Positions 11,163 to 21,596 of a DNA stretch of 64,000 bases are shown here, in pieces. The translations under genes and the position numbers were made by a program. A model generated the notes under the pieces. That model saw only the letters and a program-made list of their open reading frames with translations, was not told the origin of the DNA and did no database searches. The DNA comes from Meandrina meandrites (lineage: Eukaryota > Cnidaria > Anthozoa > Scleractinia > Meandrinidae), in the NCBI GenBank assembly GCA_963693305.1, contig OY855915.1, positions 8,135,607 through 8,199,606 of the forward strand. Direction: 5' to 3'. Position 1 is the stretch's first letter, and every line of letters starts with the position of its first letter.

Positions 11163-13371
11163 CTACTTCAATATGAATACTTTGTTGGCTGTAAAGCTAG
11201 TCACGAGAATACGTCCATCTGGCGCTGTTGCTATTCCAAAAGGATCTGGCAAATGAGTGAGAGTTTTACCTGTGAGGCGACCGTCTAACGTAAATTGCTG
11301 AACTCGGTTATTGTTCCAATCACATACCAGAAGATTACTGCACCTGTCTACAAGCATACCATACGACAAGTTAAATTGTCCTTCCTGATTCCCTTGTGTT
11401 CCAAACTTGTATAAGAAAGTTCCTGACTGATCGTAAACTTTAATACAGCTATTGCCTTCATCAGATACAAGAAACATGTTTTTGTAAGGAATGCAACTAG
11501 TTGGACGATTGAGTTTCTCTGGGCCGCTGTCTCCAAATATGGAAATAGTTTCTCCTTCCTTTGACAACAAATGTATCCTATGATTGCCGCACTCGGTTAC
11601 AACAATGCGTCCTTCATCATCTAAACTGACATCAATTGGTTTCTTAAACTCTCCTTTTCCTGCACCATATTTTCCAAAGCTTTTCACAACAGTTCCTGTC
11701 TGGATATTTATGTGTTGAATTCTATGATTCACTTCATCTGCAATTAGAATCTCGTTGTCGTTAAAAAAACGAAACGCTAACTGGGTGCTTAAACTGCCCA
11801 GAATTTGATCCTTGGTTGCCGATTTTCCTTAAACAGTTGCCTTCTTGATCAAATATAAAAACACAGTGGCCAGTGTAATCTGTCAAAACTATCTTCCCTT
11901 CTGTGTTAACAGAGAATCCATGTAACGCTTGGGGCACGTCTCTTTCAAAGAATTTTAAGTCCAACTCACCGACTACAAAAAGTTCACGTTCTTTCACCTG
12001 CATAGTAAAAGGACAGGTCGGAAGTTTATCGCCATTGATCTTTACTTCAATGCTGTAGGCACCCGGTACTGTCGGGGTAAAATTGAGTTGAAGATTACCG
12101 TCTTCTTTCTCGCTAACCATCACATTTGTTACATCTTTAGTCGGTTCTATCAGAAATTCAACTTGACCTTTGAGATCAGCCTGGTTACTCAGCTCCCCTT
12201 CAGATGCTTTGGGACATAACGTGAACTCTGCTTCTACACCAGCCTGGAGAGTTTGATCCATTCCTTCAAGCGTTGATTGATTTGCGTCTGCCTTTGCAAC
12301 TGTCCTAATGAAACCCAGCCTCAAGTCCGCCACAGGTGCCGCGGTAAATTTGATAAATGAAGACTCGTTTTGTTCAGGAACTTGAACCGTACGCAGCTCT
12401 TCAAATCGCTGCTTCAAAGTTTCCTTGTTCCACATGATATCCGAGGTTGAGCTTCTCTGTGCCAGATTGTTAGCAAACTCCACCGCTTGTTTCATTTGCT
12501 TGACCAGGGACTGCGCTTCCTGCATAGCAGAGTTAATTATCTCGAGTCTCGACACGCGTGTAGTCTCGAGTGATTCAATCGCCTCTCGCTCGCGCTCTCG
12601 AATCTCTGCGATCATTTGTTCAGCAGCTTGCGAGACTCCACGTTTAGCAGTTTCGACATTTCTTTACAGCCTAGAAATCGTTTCTTCAAATTGTTGAATC
12701 ACTTCACTAAGCTCGCTCATCTTCTTCTCGATCATTTCAGCGTCTGACATAATGTTGTGTTTCTCTTCTTCGGCTGCTTTGTCGATGAAAACGATCTCGT
12801 GATTTCGGTGATCCGTTGCTACACAAATATAACAAACACAAGCTCGACACGAAAAGCAGAAAAATTTCGTGATTTCTTTCTCGTGGAACTGCTGCGAGCA
12901 AAATGGCTGTCTCTTCAGCAAGGCTTCGTAATCTTCTGCTTTAAACTCCTTCACTGGTGTGACTTTGTGCCCTTCGAATGATTTCTTTAACATTTCGTGT
13001 GCGTTGTAACAGTCTTGACACATAAATTGTCCACAGTCAAAACAATAGTACATCTGGGAGTTGGTTTTCCTACATTGGGAACAAGTAATGTTACTTCCAT
13101 CGCCACTCCGTCGAACAGCAAGGAGACTCAACAAACTGTTGTGGAAGAAACTGCTCGGCAAACTTTCAAAGCGATTTCCTTCGGGTAAATCGATTAGAGC
13201 TTGGCACTCCGGACATCGGAACTTTCCTTGTCTGTGGCTCGCTCTTGCATGATTCGACAGACACTCACAGCAAAATGTGTGAAGACATGATATAGTTTTG
13301 GGCTCGTTGTAGATATCGAGACAAATCGAGCAAGTAAGATGTTGCTTGAGGTTTTTCAAAAGGGACTCCAT
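11163..13371 (-). pseudogene. TRIM-NHL copy 2, broken by a nonsense codon and a frameshift
   Basis: Same architecture as copy 1. Reading from the Met-Glu-Ser start at 13371, the RING (all eight ligands), both B-boxes and early coiled coil are open until TAA at about 12664-12666, where the other copies have GAA (Glu); the frame then continues unchanged. A one-base gain in a T run (about 11762-11769 on the plus strand) shifts the frame inside the second NHL repeat, and the rest, from about 11732 down, resumes in the other frame. The product would be a truncated RING-B-box protein of about 235 residues. It is closest to copy 6 in the linker between B-box 2 and coiled coil. Two lesions and otherwise high conservation suggest recent inactivation. 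Confidence 0.88.
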
Positions 13372-13490
13372 CGTTAGGCGTCGGTCAATAAAGCTTGCGA
13401 GAAATCACAACAGCGTCAAGGAGTTTGAATTTCTGAGAAAGCCGAATTAATTAACGTCACAGCTATCTGTCTGTGGCCAATCATATTTCA
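13372..13490 (-). promoter_or_regulatory. Conserved 5' flank of TRIM copy 2
   Basis: ACGTCA at 13454-13459 and CCAAT at 13477-13481 (plus-strand reading), 83 and 106 bases before the start codon, matching copy 1. Confidence 0.4.
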
Positions 13491-13740
13491 GAAAAGTTTT
13501 TTCAATTATGCTGAAGTTTTTTATCCGCTGCGTGTTAATAAAGGCGTTCAGTATTCATAGTCTGCTGGGAGTCTTATGTTTATACAATTAAACGATTCGG
13601 ATGAAACTTGCGAGTTTCGATTTAATTTAATCGTGTAACGTTAACAAAAGAAGTAAAACTTTCTCGAACTGACACTTTTCAAAACGCTTTATCTTTTTAT
13701 TTATTTAGATATTATTTCTGCATGATTCCGAGAAAACAGG

Positions 13741-13935
13741 TAAGTAAGATGTTGATTGAGGTTTTTCGAAAGGGACTCCATCGCTTGGCGTCCGTCGATA
13801 AAGCTTGCGAAACAGAACTGCGTCAAGATATTTTAGTTTTTGAGAAAACTGTATTGTGATTACTGTCTGCTTGTGGCCAATCAGATGTCGTTGAGGCTCG
13901 TTCTGAACTCTCGAGTTAAAGCTTAGGTCGTTCAG
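13741..13935 (-). pseudogene. Start-codon relic closely matching TRIM copy 3
   Basis: The segment holds the first 30 or so coding bases of a TRIM gene on the minus strand, the start codon (CAT at about 13781) and the upstream flank with GTGGCCAATCAGATGTCG. It matches 23780-23960 closely, and the similarity continues to about 14650 versus 24650. The gene body is missing, so this looks like the scar of a deleted array member just upstream of copy 2. Confidence 0.6.
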
Positions 13936-14690
13936 CAATGCTTGATCGTAGTCTGCTCAGACATGTCTTTCACAAAAGTAATTCAGCTATTTGAAAATTG
14001 TAAGCCACGATAAAATGTGACCGTGCTGCGAATTTGTAGCAGGCCTCAAAATGAGCTTTATCCGTGATCGCGTGCTTTTGCTGACTGAAGCTCTTGCAAA
14101 ACAGATAACCACCTCAAGGTATTATTTCAGATTCCGAGAAAACAGAGCTGATTATCGTCACGCGACTACTCACGCGTCACGACATGCTGTTTTTGGGCAA
14201 TCGAATTTCGAAAGATTGGCTGACCCCCATTGTAATCTAAGATTGTTGTTTCATTGCATGTAATAAATCATTGTTGTCTGCTTGGAGCGTTGTTTTGATA
14301 TGATTACTTTATTTTGGAAACATAGGTACGCAAGGCGCGCAAAGGCTAATTCTTGCTTGTTTGCAAAAAAAAGATGACGTAAATCACGTACTTGATTTCT
14401 CTTGAGTATTGTGGCTAAATGCATATACAGTGGAAGATGATTCAATGCGTATTCTTGTTACTAGAGTAATAGATACCGAGCCTCACTCAGCTAAATAAGA
14501 AATTTTGTTGAACCTCATGTAATAAATACCTGTTTGTATTATTTTAACAAGAAGCAATAAACAAATACAAAGAAATTTAAGGGGCTCATCTCTTGACCTG
14601 ATTTCGCTCTTTCCACTGCTGCGTCAAGATTTATTGCAGACCCGGCCTCCATAGTAGAGTAAGATTATTGTTCTGTTATGTGGTCGGAAT
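13936..14690. repeat. Spacer paralogous to 23960-24650
   Basis: No gene. It carries another degenerate upstream module (CCTCAAGGTATTATTTCAGA at 14112) and phrases shared with 7.8-8.8 and 61-62 kb. Confidence 0.6.
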
Positions 14691-14694
14691 TCCC

Positions 14695-15390
14695 TGAAAC
14701 GTTCGCTTCAGAAAATGATTATCAAAACACTATTTGGAATAATGAAGAAATACTTTTAATAATAAGCAAGTTGATTAAGAAAATTACCTTGCGTCAGAAA
14801 TCATTAATGTGCATGTCCTTTCATTTGATCTAAATATAGCTGAATTCTTAAGGCGGGGGTACACCTGAAGCCTGTTTTTCCACCGCTAAACTTGGTTTAA
14901 TGCGAATATCTCGTCCGCGTTTCAAGTAATCCAGAAATTCTATGCTCATTTCACAAAGTTATGTTTAGCGGTGTTTTGTAAATTTTTTTGGTGATTTTGG
15001 GGGATGTTTTGGGAAGAGATATTTTTCTCAAAGGATTAGTAAAATTTGGAGAAATAAGTAGTATTAAAGATTTAATTTAGAATTTGAAGTTAAAAATTAG
15101 TATATGGATACCCAAACAGTCCCCTGACAACCTGGGGTGCTCTTGCGTGGGGGTCAACTGTCTTTTGGTGTTTCAAAAATAATTTTCTTTTTTTCTATCC
15201 CATCCTAAAAGCTCTTACAATTTCACTCAAAATCGGGTATACCCCCACCTTAAGCTTCTTCTCGAACAAGATTAATATAACCAACTTTCTTCACGGAAAG
15301 GCCTCCGCCATTCTATACCTTCACATTTATAAACCAACAATGTAACTTTATCTACCGAATCCCCTTCTTTTTCTTTGACGTTAAAAAGGC
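14695..15390 (+). mobile_element. LINE fragment, split by a MITE
   Basis: Bases 14695-14847 and 15254-15385 align with the better preserved LINE remnant at 24660-25000. Frames are broken. The split is caused by the TTAA-flanked element at 14852-15249. Confidence 0.55.
14852..15249. mobile_element. TTAA-flanked MITE, 398 bp
   Basis: Inverted ends GGCGGGGGTACACC and GGTGGGGGTATACC are flanked on both sides by TTAA (14848-14851 and 15250-15253). The LINE paralog near 24838 lacks the insert. TTAA duplication fits piggyBac or Kolobok-type elements; no transposase is present. Confidence 0.7.
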
Positions 15391-16052
15391 GCTACATCCC
15401 GACTCCGAGTATTGTCTGAGGCCACTGTCTCATCTCCGACGCCAACGTTGCTAAGCAACATGACGTAGTGTCATCGCGCCTTACTGGCGTGACTGTTCTC
15501 GGAGCACTTGTGAGTCCTCGTGTTAGTTCCAGATTGGATAATAAAATTGGAAATTTTTCGATTGATTAAACGAAGATTTTCCATCAACAGCTCTTAATCT
15601 CCCGACTGTCAATAAAAGGAGTAAGCTTTGTAATTGAGCAACGAATACCACTGTTTAGCTGTTGCGTGACAAATTCAAGGTGACATACGTGACGTGAAAA
15701 ACGCAGGTAGTTCGATTGACGGATTCAAAATCCATTTTTCCTTAAGATTTGACGTCGATTTGCAATCCCTGAACCGAGATAAAGTACTCGCTTTGCTTTC
15801 CAACCACAAATAATAATAGCAGTTTATTTCCCGCGTGCTCATGACCGTGTTTGGCGCATGACATCATATCCGCTTTCCTTGAATGGACACTGAATTTTTA
15901 ATTTAACGCAATGGAGCCTGTAGGTGGCTAATCCTTCGCGTAGCAGAAGCTAATATTCAATGAGCGCTGTAAAGTAACGCAAAAAAGCACAATTCTGCGA
16001 TACTCTCTACCTCATGGTTAAATCGTTTAATGGAGAAGCCGATGTTATAGAT
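15391..16052. repeat. Duplicated spacer block A, copy 2, left part
   Basis: Paralog of 1-540, 26340-26640 and 63500-64000. It begins with a phrase GCGCTACATCCCG shared with 26370. No gene. Confidence 0.75.
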
Positions 16053-16387
16053 CCCGGGGTATCCAATCGATGAAAATCGATGATCGGAAAACCAATCGAT
16101 CAATCGATATCAATCGATAAAATTAGTTAATTGGTATCGATTGGTATCGGTCAATCGATGATCAATCGATAACCACACAAAAACCGTTCATCGATTGGTA
16201 TCGATTGGCACATTAAACTCGAACAGACGTCACGCGCGCCACCTGTCCGATCATCCGCCATTTTTAGGAAGCCCTGGTAACGAAATTGGTAACAAATTCC
16301 GACCCAGTCTTCTCAACGCAAAGAACAAACACCGCTGCACGTGTACTCGAATCACTCACTTGCCCGTCGTTGCCTTTCTGTTTCATT

Positions 16388-16585
16388 ATGTCTACGCAAG
16401 AAGTCCGGGAAGAGGCTCTTTGCCGCTTTGAGGTGAATGTCGGTGAAGTGTTTACTGCTAACAAGAAGAGGGGAGAACGCGGAAACGCGTTTAAAGTAGT
16501 TAACAATCGTGGACAGCTCGGCCACCTACAACCCGAGTTTGTGGATCCTCTTTGGCCACTTGTACATGCAAATATTTCTGTGTAA
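16388..16585 (+). CDS. Possible HIRAN-like exon inside the transposon
   Basis: From ATG at 16388, 65 residues precede a TAA that overlaps a good splice donor (GTAAGTG at 16580-16586). The segment GNAFKVVNNRGQLGHLQPEF followed by VDPLWPLVH resembles the second half of HIRAN domains, where a conserved valine-rich strand leads into G-x-L/V-P. HIRAN domains bind DNA 3' ends in proteins such as HLTF. The match is short and from memory. An in-frame ATG 34 codons upstream also exists. A CCGCCAT box sits upstream at about 16254. It could be a captured host exon or a transposon accessory gene. Confidence 0.4.
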   Translation: MSTQEVREEALCRFEVNVGEVFTANKKRGERGNAFKVVNNRGQLGHLQPEFVDPLWPLVHANISV

Positions 16586-16739
16586 GTGAAACGTTTTTTT
16601 TTATTAAAACTGTAACAAACAACGTTGAAAACATTAAAATGAAATGTATTTGCAATTACTGCGTACAAAGATGTGATATTTATGTGCCGATTCCGTCAGC
16701 TTTCAATTTTTGAAACGTGACGAAATCTGCAATCAATCG

Positions 16740-16862
16740 ATATCAATTCTTGGTTTTCACTCACGTGACACTGGGCATGGCAACGGTTGCTATCCGCCAT
16801 CTTTGTGCCCCTCGAGTGTAAACAATCTAAGAAGCGAAGAGACGTGAATGCGATAGTTCGAG
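16740..16862 (+). promoter_or_regulatory. Probable promoter of the THAP gene
   Basis: A palindromic E-box TCACGTGA lies at about 16763 and a YY1-like CCGCCATCTTTG at about 16795, both within 100 bases of the THAP start codon. These are typical TATA-less promoter elements in animals. Activity is inferred. Confidence 0.4.
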
Positions 16863-17384
16863 ATGGTCCACTGTATTGTAGTTGGTTGTGGTAGCAAAAG
16901 CGACAGGCACAAGATAAATTTTAGTAAAATACCGAAGATTGTGACAAATCAAGGCGAGGAATGGGAAGAATTAACGAGGGAGAGAAGAAATCGATGGATT
17001 TCTGCGGTGAGTCGAGGTGACACCGAAGCGAAGAACATCCTTGAAAGCGAGCGTGTTTGTGGTTGTCATTTCGTTTCAGGGAAGCCTGCAGCTCCCTGGG
17101 ACAAGCACAATATTGACTGGGTTCCCACTCTGAACCTCGGTAAAAAAGAATACAAGGAATCCGAACGGAAAGAACAACAACAGAAGGCTGCAGGGGAAAG
17201 AGCTGAAAGAGCAAAAGAACGCCGGAAGCGAAACATTGTGCAACAAGAAGCCGAAGTTGCTGAGAAAAAAAAGCATCTCAATCAAAGCGGCGATCGTGTA
17301 GTAAATATCCCCTTCTCCGAGGCGAGCACGAGTACAGAAGCTGAAAATGCAGAAGCTATGGTAATGGAGCAAGATTGCTATTGA
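16863..17384 (+). CDS. THAP-domain DNA-binding protein
   Basis: 173 residues from ATG at 16863. The THAP zinc finger (C2CH) is complete: C4, C9, C66 and H69, with W45 in RWISAV and the WVPTL at 86-90 that stands for the AVPTIF box. Residues about 96-140 are a charged Lys/Glu/Arg-rich helix, likely a coiled coil for dimerisation. The tail is acidic and Ser/Thr-rich. THAP domains bind DNA sequence-specifically. The stop falls exactly where the right-hand ATCGAT repeat array begins, so the native C-terminus may have been lost on capture or by internal deletion of a transposase gene. No catalytic region follows. Confidence 0.8.
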   Translation: MVHCIVVGCGSKSDRHKINFSKIPKIVTNQGEEWEELTRERRNRWISAVSRGDTEAKNILESERVCGCHFVSGKPAAPWDKHNIDWVPTLNLGKKEYKESERKEQQQKAAGERAERAKERRKRNIVQQEAEVAEKKKHLNQSGDRVVNIPFSEASTSTEAENAEAMVMEQDCY

Positions 17385-17535
17385 AAATCGATATCAATCG
17401 ATAACCACACGAATCTTCGCCATCGATTGGTCATCGATTATCAATATCAATCGATTAATTGATATCGATTGGTATCGATTGATATCGATTGTCATCGATT
17501 ATCGATTTCATCGATTGGATACCCCGGGTATAGAT

Positions 17536-18720
17536 GGCCCACCGTAGGACATAAAAAGGCCGATCCAATGTGTCACAGCGGTGCCGACTGGGTCTCCAAG
17601 AATTTTGGACCATAGTTGCTCGCAATGACCTTCATCGTGACAGCCATTTTCTTTTACTTCTTTTTGCAGCTTTTTATCATTTAAATATTGATTATTATAC
17701 TGTGTTTAATCGCTGCTCGGAAACGGCGTGTTTATAATTTGATGATCAAGTTTCAATTTAAGTTTCCTTTCAATTTATCTTGGCGTTCTCTTTCTGATTA
17801 ATATATCTCTATATTCTTGCATTTATTATAAAACAAAGTTGTGAACTTGTATTTTTAAAAGTCTGCAGCATTTTCGGCGCATGCTAACACAGAAATACCT
17901 TGTACTTACGGGATGAGTCCGAATCAGGATAGCGTTTGTAACAAGAAGGTATTTTAGACCAGGGATATTTTTTTCAGTTTTGCTAGGCTTTCCGTTTTTG
18001 GAAAATCCAAGGTTGGTTGTAAGGTTGGGAAAATGAATGGCGTTTAATTTTTAATATTTTAATATCTTAATAAAGAAAACAATAGCATAATTTACATATT
18101 AATAAGATTTTTAAAAACAGTTTATTTTATACGAGATCTCGAACTGAAAAGTTGTTCTTGCTATAAATAAAATGAAATCACTGATTGACGAAACAATATT
18201 ATGTGTCGATTTCTAAATTGTAGCAGGTCTGAATTGTGATGTAAGCAATTTGTGTGCTTTTTTGGTCAATATATTCTAGCAATGGAAGAAAGGAGAATAG
18301 ATCGAGTTCCAGCGTTCGACTCGCTTCGAATATTTGCACAAAAACAGCATCCGCTTCTATTTTACCTCGACGTCATCATAGTATGATAGTATAACAATGT
18401 TTACTTGTTATGAAATCGCACATACCTTGTTTCTATACAGAATTACCAGTCTGGCAAAATAGTATGGCACTTCGACTTGCCGCCATTGATCCTTGAACGC
18501 ATTTTAGGCCATGTGCACGCAGTCAGCGCACTGGGCACTAGGGTACACATGGTACAAAAAAGACCCAAAGGGGGGAGGGTACGCTATTTTTGTGCCAGAC
18601 ACTTGGCTTTATCTTCTGAATTCAGATCGTTTTTCCTTTTGCTATTATTATTTTTATGTTCGTTATATATCCTATCAATGAAGGAAAAAAAAAGAACAAA
18701 AATTATAAGAATAATTAATT
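17536..18720. repeat. Duplicated spacer block A, copy 2, right part
   Basis: Continues the paralogy with 541-1790 (for example ATGGCCCACCGTAGGACAT at 17534 and GGTACGCTATTTTTGTGCCAG-like sequence near 18578). No gene. Confidence 0.7.
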
Positions 18721-19640
18721 AAGAGTAACGCAAAATTAAGCTCAATCATGCTGTTAATTTTCAGGGAAATGCGCAGTGCTTGGTTACAACAATTTAAACA
18801 GATATCATGTTGGACACGTGTGATGTAAAAGACAGAAACGGTTCATCGTACTGACAAAGGAACACTGGTCACGGGGGTCTCCCTGCTCTATGCCTTAAGC
18901 CAAGTATTTCGGTCTTTTCTTTTTCTCCGGCTATGACTTACATCACGCCAGCTATATTTGCTATTTTTTGGGGGCTTTTTCATCAAGGAAATATTAATTG
19001 TACTATGTTCAATCGTATTAATATTCTTCATGACCTGTGATCCATAGTATCGCTCCAGACTTCCCGAGCTAGCTTGAGGTTTGACTCTCAATCATTTCAA
19101 AACAGTTTTTCGTCATCACTCTTAAAGGGCCGAAAAAGGTGGTTTTCCAGGCCTGTCTAATCTATATTAATTTAGACTTTCCTTTTTTCTTGATATTTCC
19201 ATCTTTTGCACTTTACGTGTAGTAATCTGTATATGATGCTTTTTTTTTATTATACGTTTACGAATGAAAGAATAAAGGAACTGGCAACCATGCTATATAT
19301 ATATATAGCTGCCTTTGTATAAACTTTGACTAGTACCAGAAACTCATAAGTGGTTGAAACGTGTAACACGCGCTCACAGCGTTTGAATATTCAGTTTTGC
19401 CAAGTACCATATTTGGAAACACCAAGAGTCTGTTTACGCATGCTTTATACACGTAACGACACTCGCAACTTCGCAACAACACTTTTGGTTTTGCAGTAAA
19501 CGCCGTAAATTACTTACAGAAACTAAAGAAATTCGTCAGTGTATTCAAGTGATGTTCCCCAGGGTACTAAATGACGATGAAACACCAGAATGAAACCAAA
19601 TTTAACTTCATTAAACCAAGCTTTTTCAAAACAAGATTAG
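18721..19640. other. Unassigned spacer
   Basis: Apart from a short likeness of 18860-18920 to 580-640 and a TATATA run at about 19291, I see no gene, RNA or recognisable element here. Confidence 0.5.
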
Positions 19641-19840
19641 AGAGAATAAATTTGCAGCATTTCGTAATATCTTTCAATAGAAATGAACAACTAGGCGGCA
19701 ACCACTACGGAAAGGGGAAGGAACCGGAAGTAAAAGGGACGGGAAGCGTGAGGTTCAGAACCCCCAGTCCCCCCTCCCCCCTCTTAAAGAATTGTTTGAC
19801 TCTGCAGGACGTTGTTGTTTAGAATGCAAAGTAAAGATTA
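19641..19840. repeat. Spacer block with GGAAGTAAAAGG core
   Basis: Copy of the block at 3190-3410, 9510-9700 and 27700-27890, lying beyond the predicted 3' end of TRIM copy 3. Confidence 0.6.
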
Positions 19841-19871
19841 AATCATGCATGGCAGTCAAGGTTAAAACTGT

Positions 19872-19877
19872 TTTATT
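19872..19877 (-). terminator. Predicted polyadenylation signal of TRIM copy 3
   Basis: AATAAA on the minus strand in the conserved context described for copy 1. The microsatellite at 20231-20631 would lie inside the 3' untranslated region if this signal is used. Confidence 0.4.
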
Positions 19878-20230
19878 GTAGAGCTCTACTGAATTAAAAA
19901 TGATTTCACATTAAAAACCTGATTGCACTAAGCTGTAACAGTCATCTATCTCTTCTCAAAGACTTTCAAATAGTAATACATTATTTCACTGCTACAAAAT
20001 AAAATAATCTAAACCATGATCTCCCGATTTATTACAAAATCTTTCTTGGAGTATCCTCTGCTAATCTACTTTAAGCTATCTGTGAAACATATTACATATT
20101 ACACCTTCACCTTGTAAATATCTTTGATCTAGTCTTGAATATTATTGTAAAAATGTTACTGGACTTAAAATAGTGCCATGAATAAGTAAATTTATTTCTA
20201 TGTTTTCTTACTGACACTATAACAAAGTTT

Positions 20231-20327
20231 ATCATCATCATCATCATCATCATCATCAACCTCGTCCCCAGGGCACTTTTCCCGACCCTCCCGCTCTGAA
20301 CGGAAAAGCGCCCTGGGGACGAGGTTG

Positions 20328-20393
<66 letters not shown>

Positions 20394-20631
20394 TCATTCA
20401 TTGATTCATTGATTCATTCATTGATTCATTCATTGATTCATTGATTGATTGATTGATTCATTGATTCATTGATTCATTCATTCATTCATTGATTCATTCA
20501 TTCATTCATTCATTCATTCATTCATTCATTCACTCATTCATTCATTCATTCATTCATTCATTCATTCATTCATTCATTCATTCATTCATTCATTCATTCA
20601 TTCATTCATTCATTCATTCATTCATTCATTC
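20231..20631. repeat. Compound microsatellite interrupted by a hairpin MITE
   Basis: (ATC)n at 20231-20257 and 20327-20392, then (ATTC/ATTG)n to 20631. It occupies the same place 3' of TRIM copy 3 as 10242-10650 does 3' of copy 2. The Asp-rich open frame on the minus strand is an artefact. Confidence 0.92.
20258..20326. mobile_element. Palindromic MITE inserted in a microsatellite
   Basis: Arms of about 26 bases (AACCTCGTCCCCAGGGC and its complement) surround an 18-base loop. The (ATC)n tract continues on both sides, so the element landed inside the repeat or the repeat expanded around it. Confidence 0.75.
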
Positions 20632-21492
20632 CTTACTTCCTATTTTCCATCTTAACATTGTTTTTTAAGGCCTTGAATGGCTTGATTGACTAGGATTTTG
20701 TTACTTATTTTAAGCAGGGCCCCACTGAAAACCACCTTTTTGTGATGTGGGCTCCCTGTTAAAAAAAAAAATATCTTTATTATTATAACAGATTGCAATC
20801 CGGGGTTGTATGCATATTTTGCAATGGTGGCCGCGAGGTGCGAGTGTCTAGGGAGGTCAAGGGGTATCCTTCCACAGGAAATATTAAAAGTCAAGTTGTT
20901 AAAATACATATTTTCTGCATTCTAAGAGTCATTTTAATTTCATTCCGTTGTTGGGACTAAGCAGATTAGTGAATAAGATTCGAAACTCGTATAGTAAAAA
21001 AGAACTTAATATTTTAAAGTTAAGGAAAATCCGAGGTATATTTACTGTATCAAACTAGTCAAATCACAAGAAATTTCTATTATCGCTTTACGTGAAGCGG
21101 CGCAAAGATAACAACCAAAAATTAATTTTCTGCTCTAGCGATAGCATTTTCAGCTTACTCCCAATTTTTCACCTAATTGGGTTCGAATCTCTGCTTTTAC
21201 TGAAAGTTTCAGTTGATTGTCTGGACTTAGTATAGTAGATAATAAGACTGATTTGAATCTCCTCTGGTGAAAAAGAACTTAAATTAATTATATAATTCCT
21301 TTCTAACAAAAAAAATAAATATCCATCTTCTCAAACAAACAGAAATATATACATCGCTTTCCGTGAAGCGGTGTATTGAATTTAGTCTGTTTGATATGTA
21401 TACTAAAAATTTAAAATCATTTCCAACATCATGATACTATTTACTAGATTTGTTCACAATATAATTTGCGTATATATTGCTATAGGGAAATG
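20632..21492. other. 3' flank of TRIM copy 3
   Basis: No gene. Bases 20800-20940 match 28540-28690, and 21090-21490 match the 3' flanks of copies 1 and 4. In this copy the octamer is TGATGTCA (21493-21500), one base off the palindrome. Confidence 0.5.
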
Positions 21493-21596
21493 TGATGTCA
21501 TACAACGCGAGACCAAAATATGCAGAATATTGTCATTGCAAAGACCGCACATTTCAAAACAAAGCTACAAACTACAAGAACTGACAAGTGAAACAT

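Larger units (their letters stand above)
16053..17528. mobile_element. 1476 bp DNA transposon carrying a THAP gene and a HIRAN-like exon
   Basis: Both ends read CCCGGGGTATCCAATCGATG inward, followed by dense ATCGAT subterminal repeats over about 130 bases. TATAGAT is duplicated at 16046-16052 and 17529-17535 (7 bp). The paralogous site at 534-540 has one TATTGAT and no insert. No transposase catalytic region is visible, so it is non-autonomous. THAP domains are a hallmark of P-element transposases, but those are usually credited with 8 bp duplications; a gene-capturing (Pack-type) element of another superfamily is also possible. A further ATCGATATCAATT copy at about 16736 separates the two cargo exons. 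Confidence 0.85.

Noticed and set aside
16921..17372. Overlapping minus-strand frames opposite the THAP gene
   Set aside because: Shadows of a real coding region; the plus frame has the full THAP signature.
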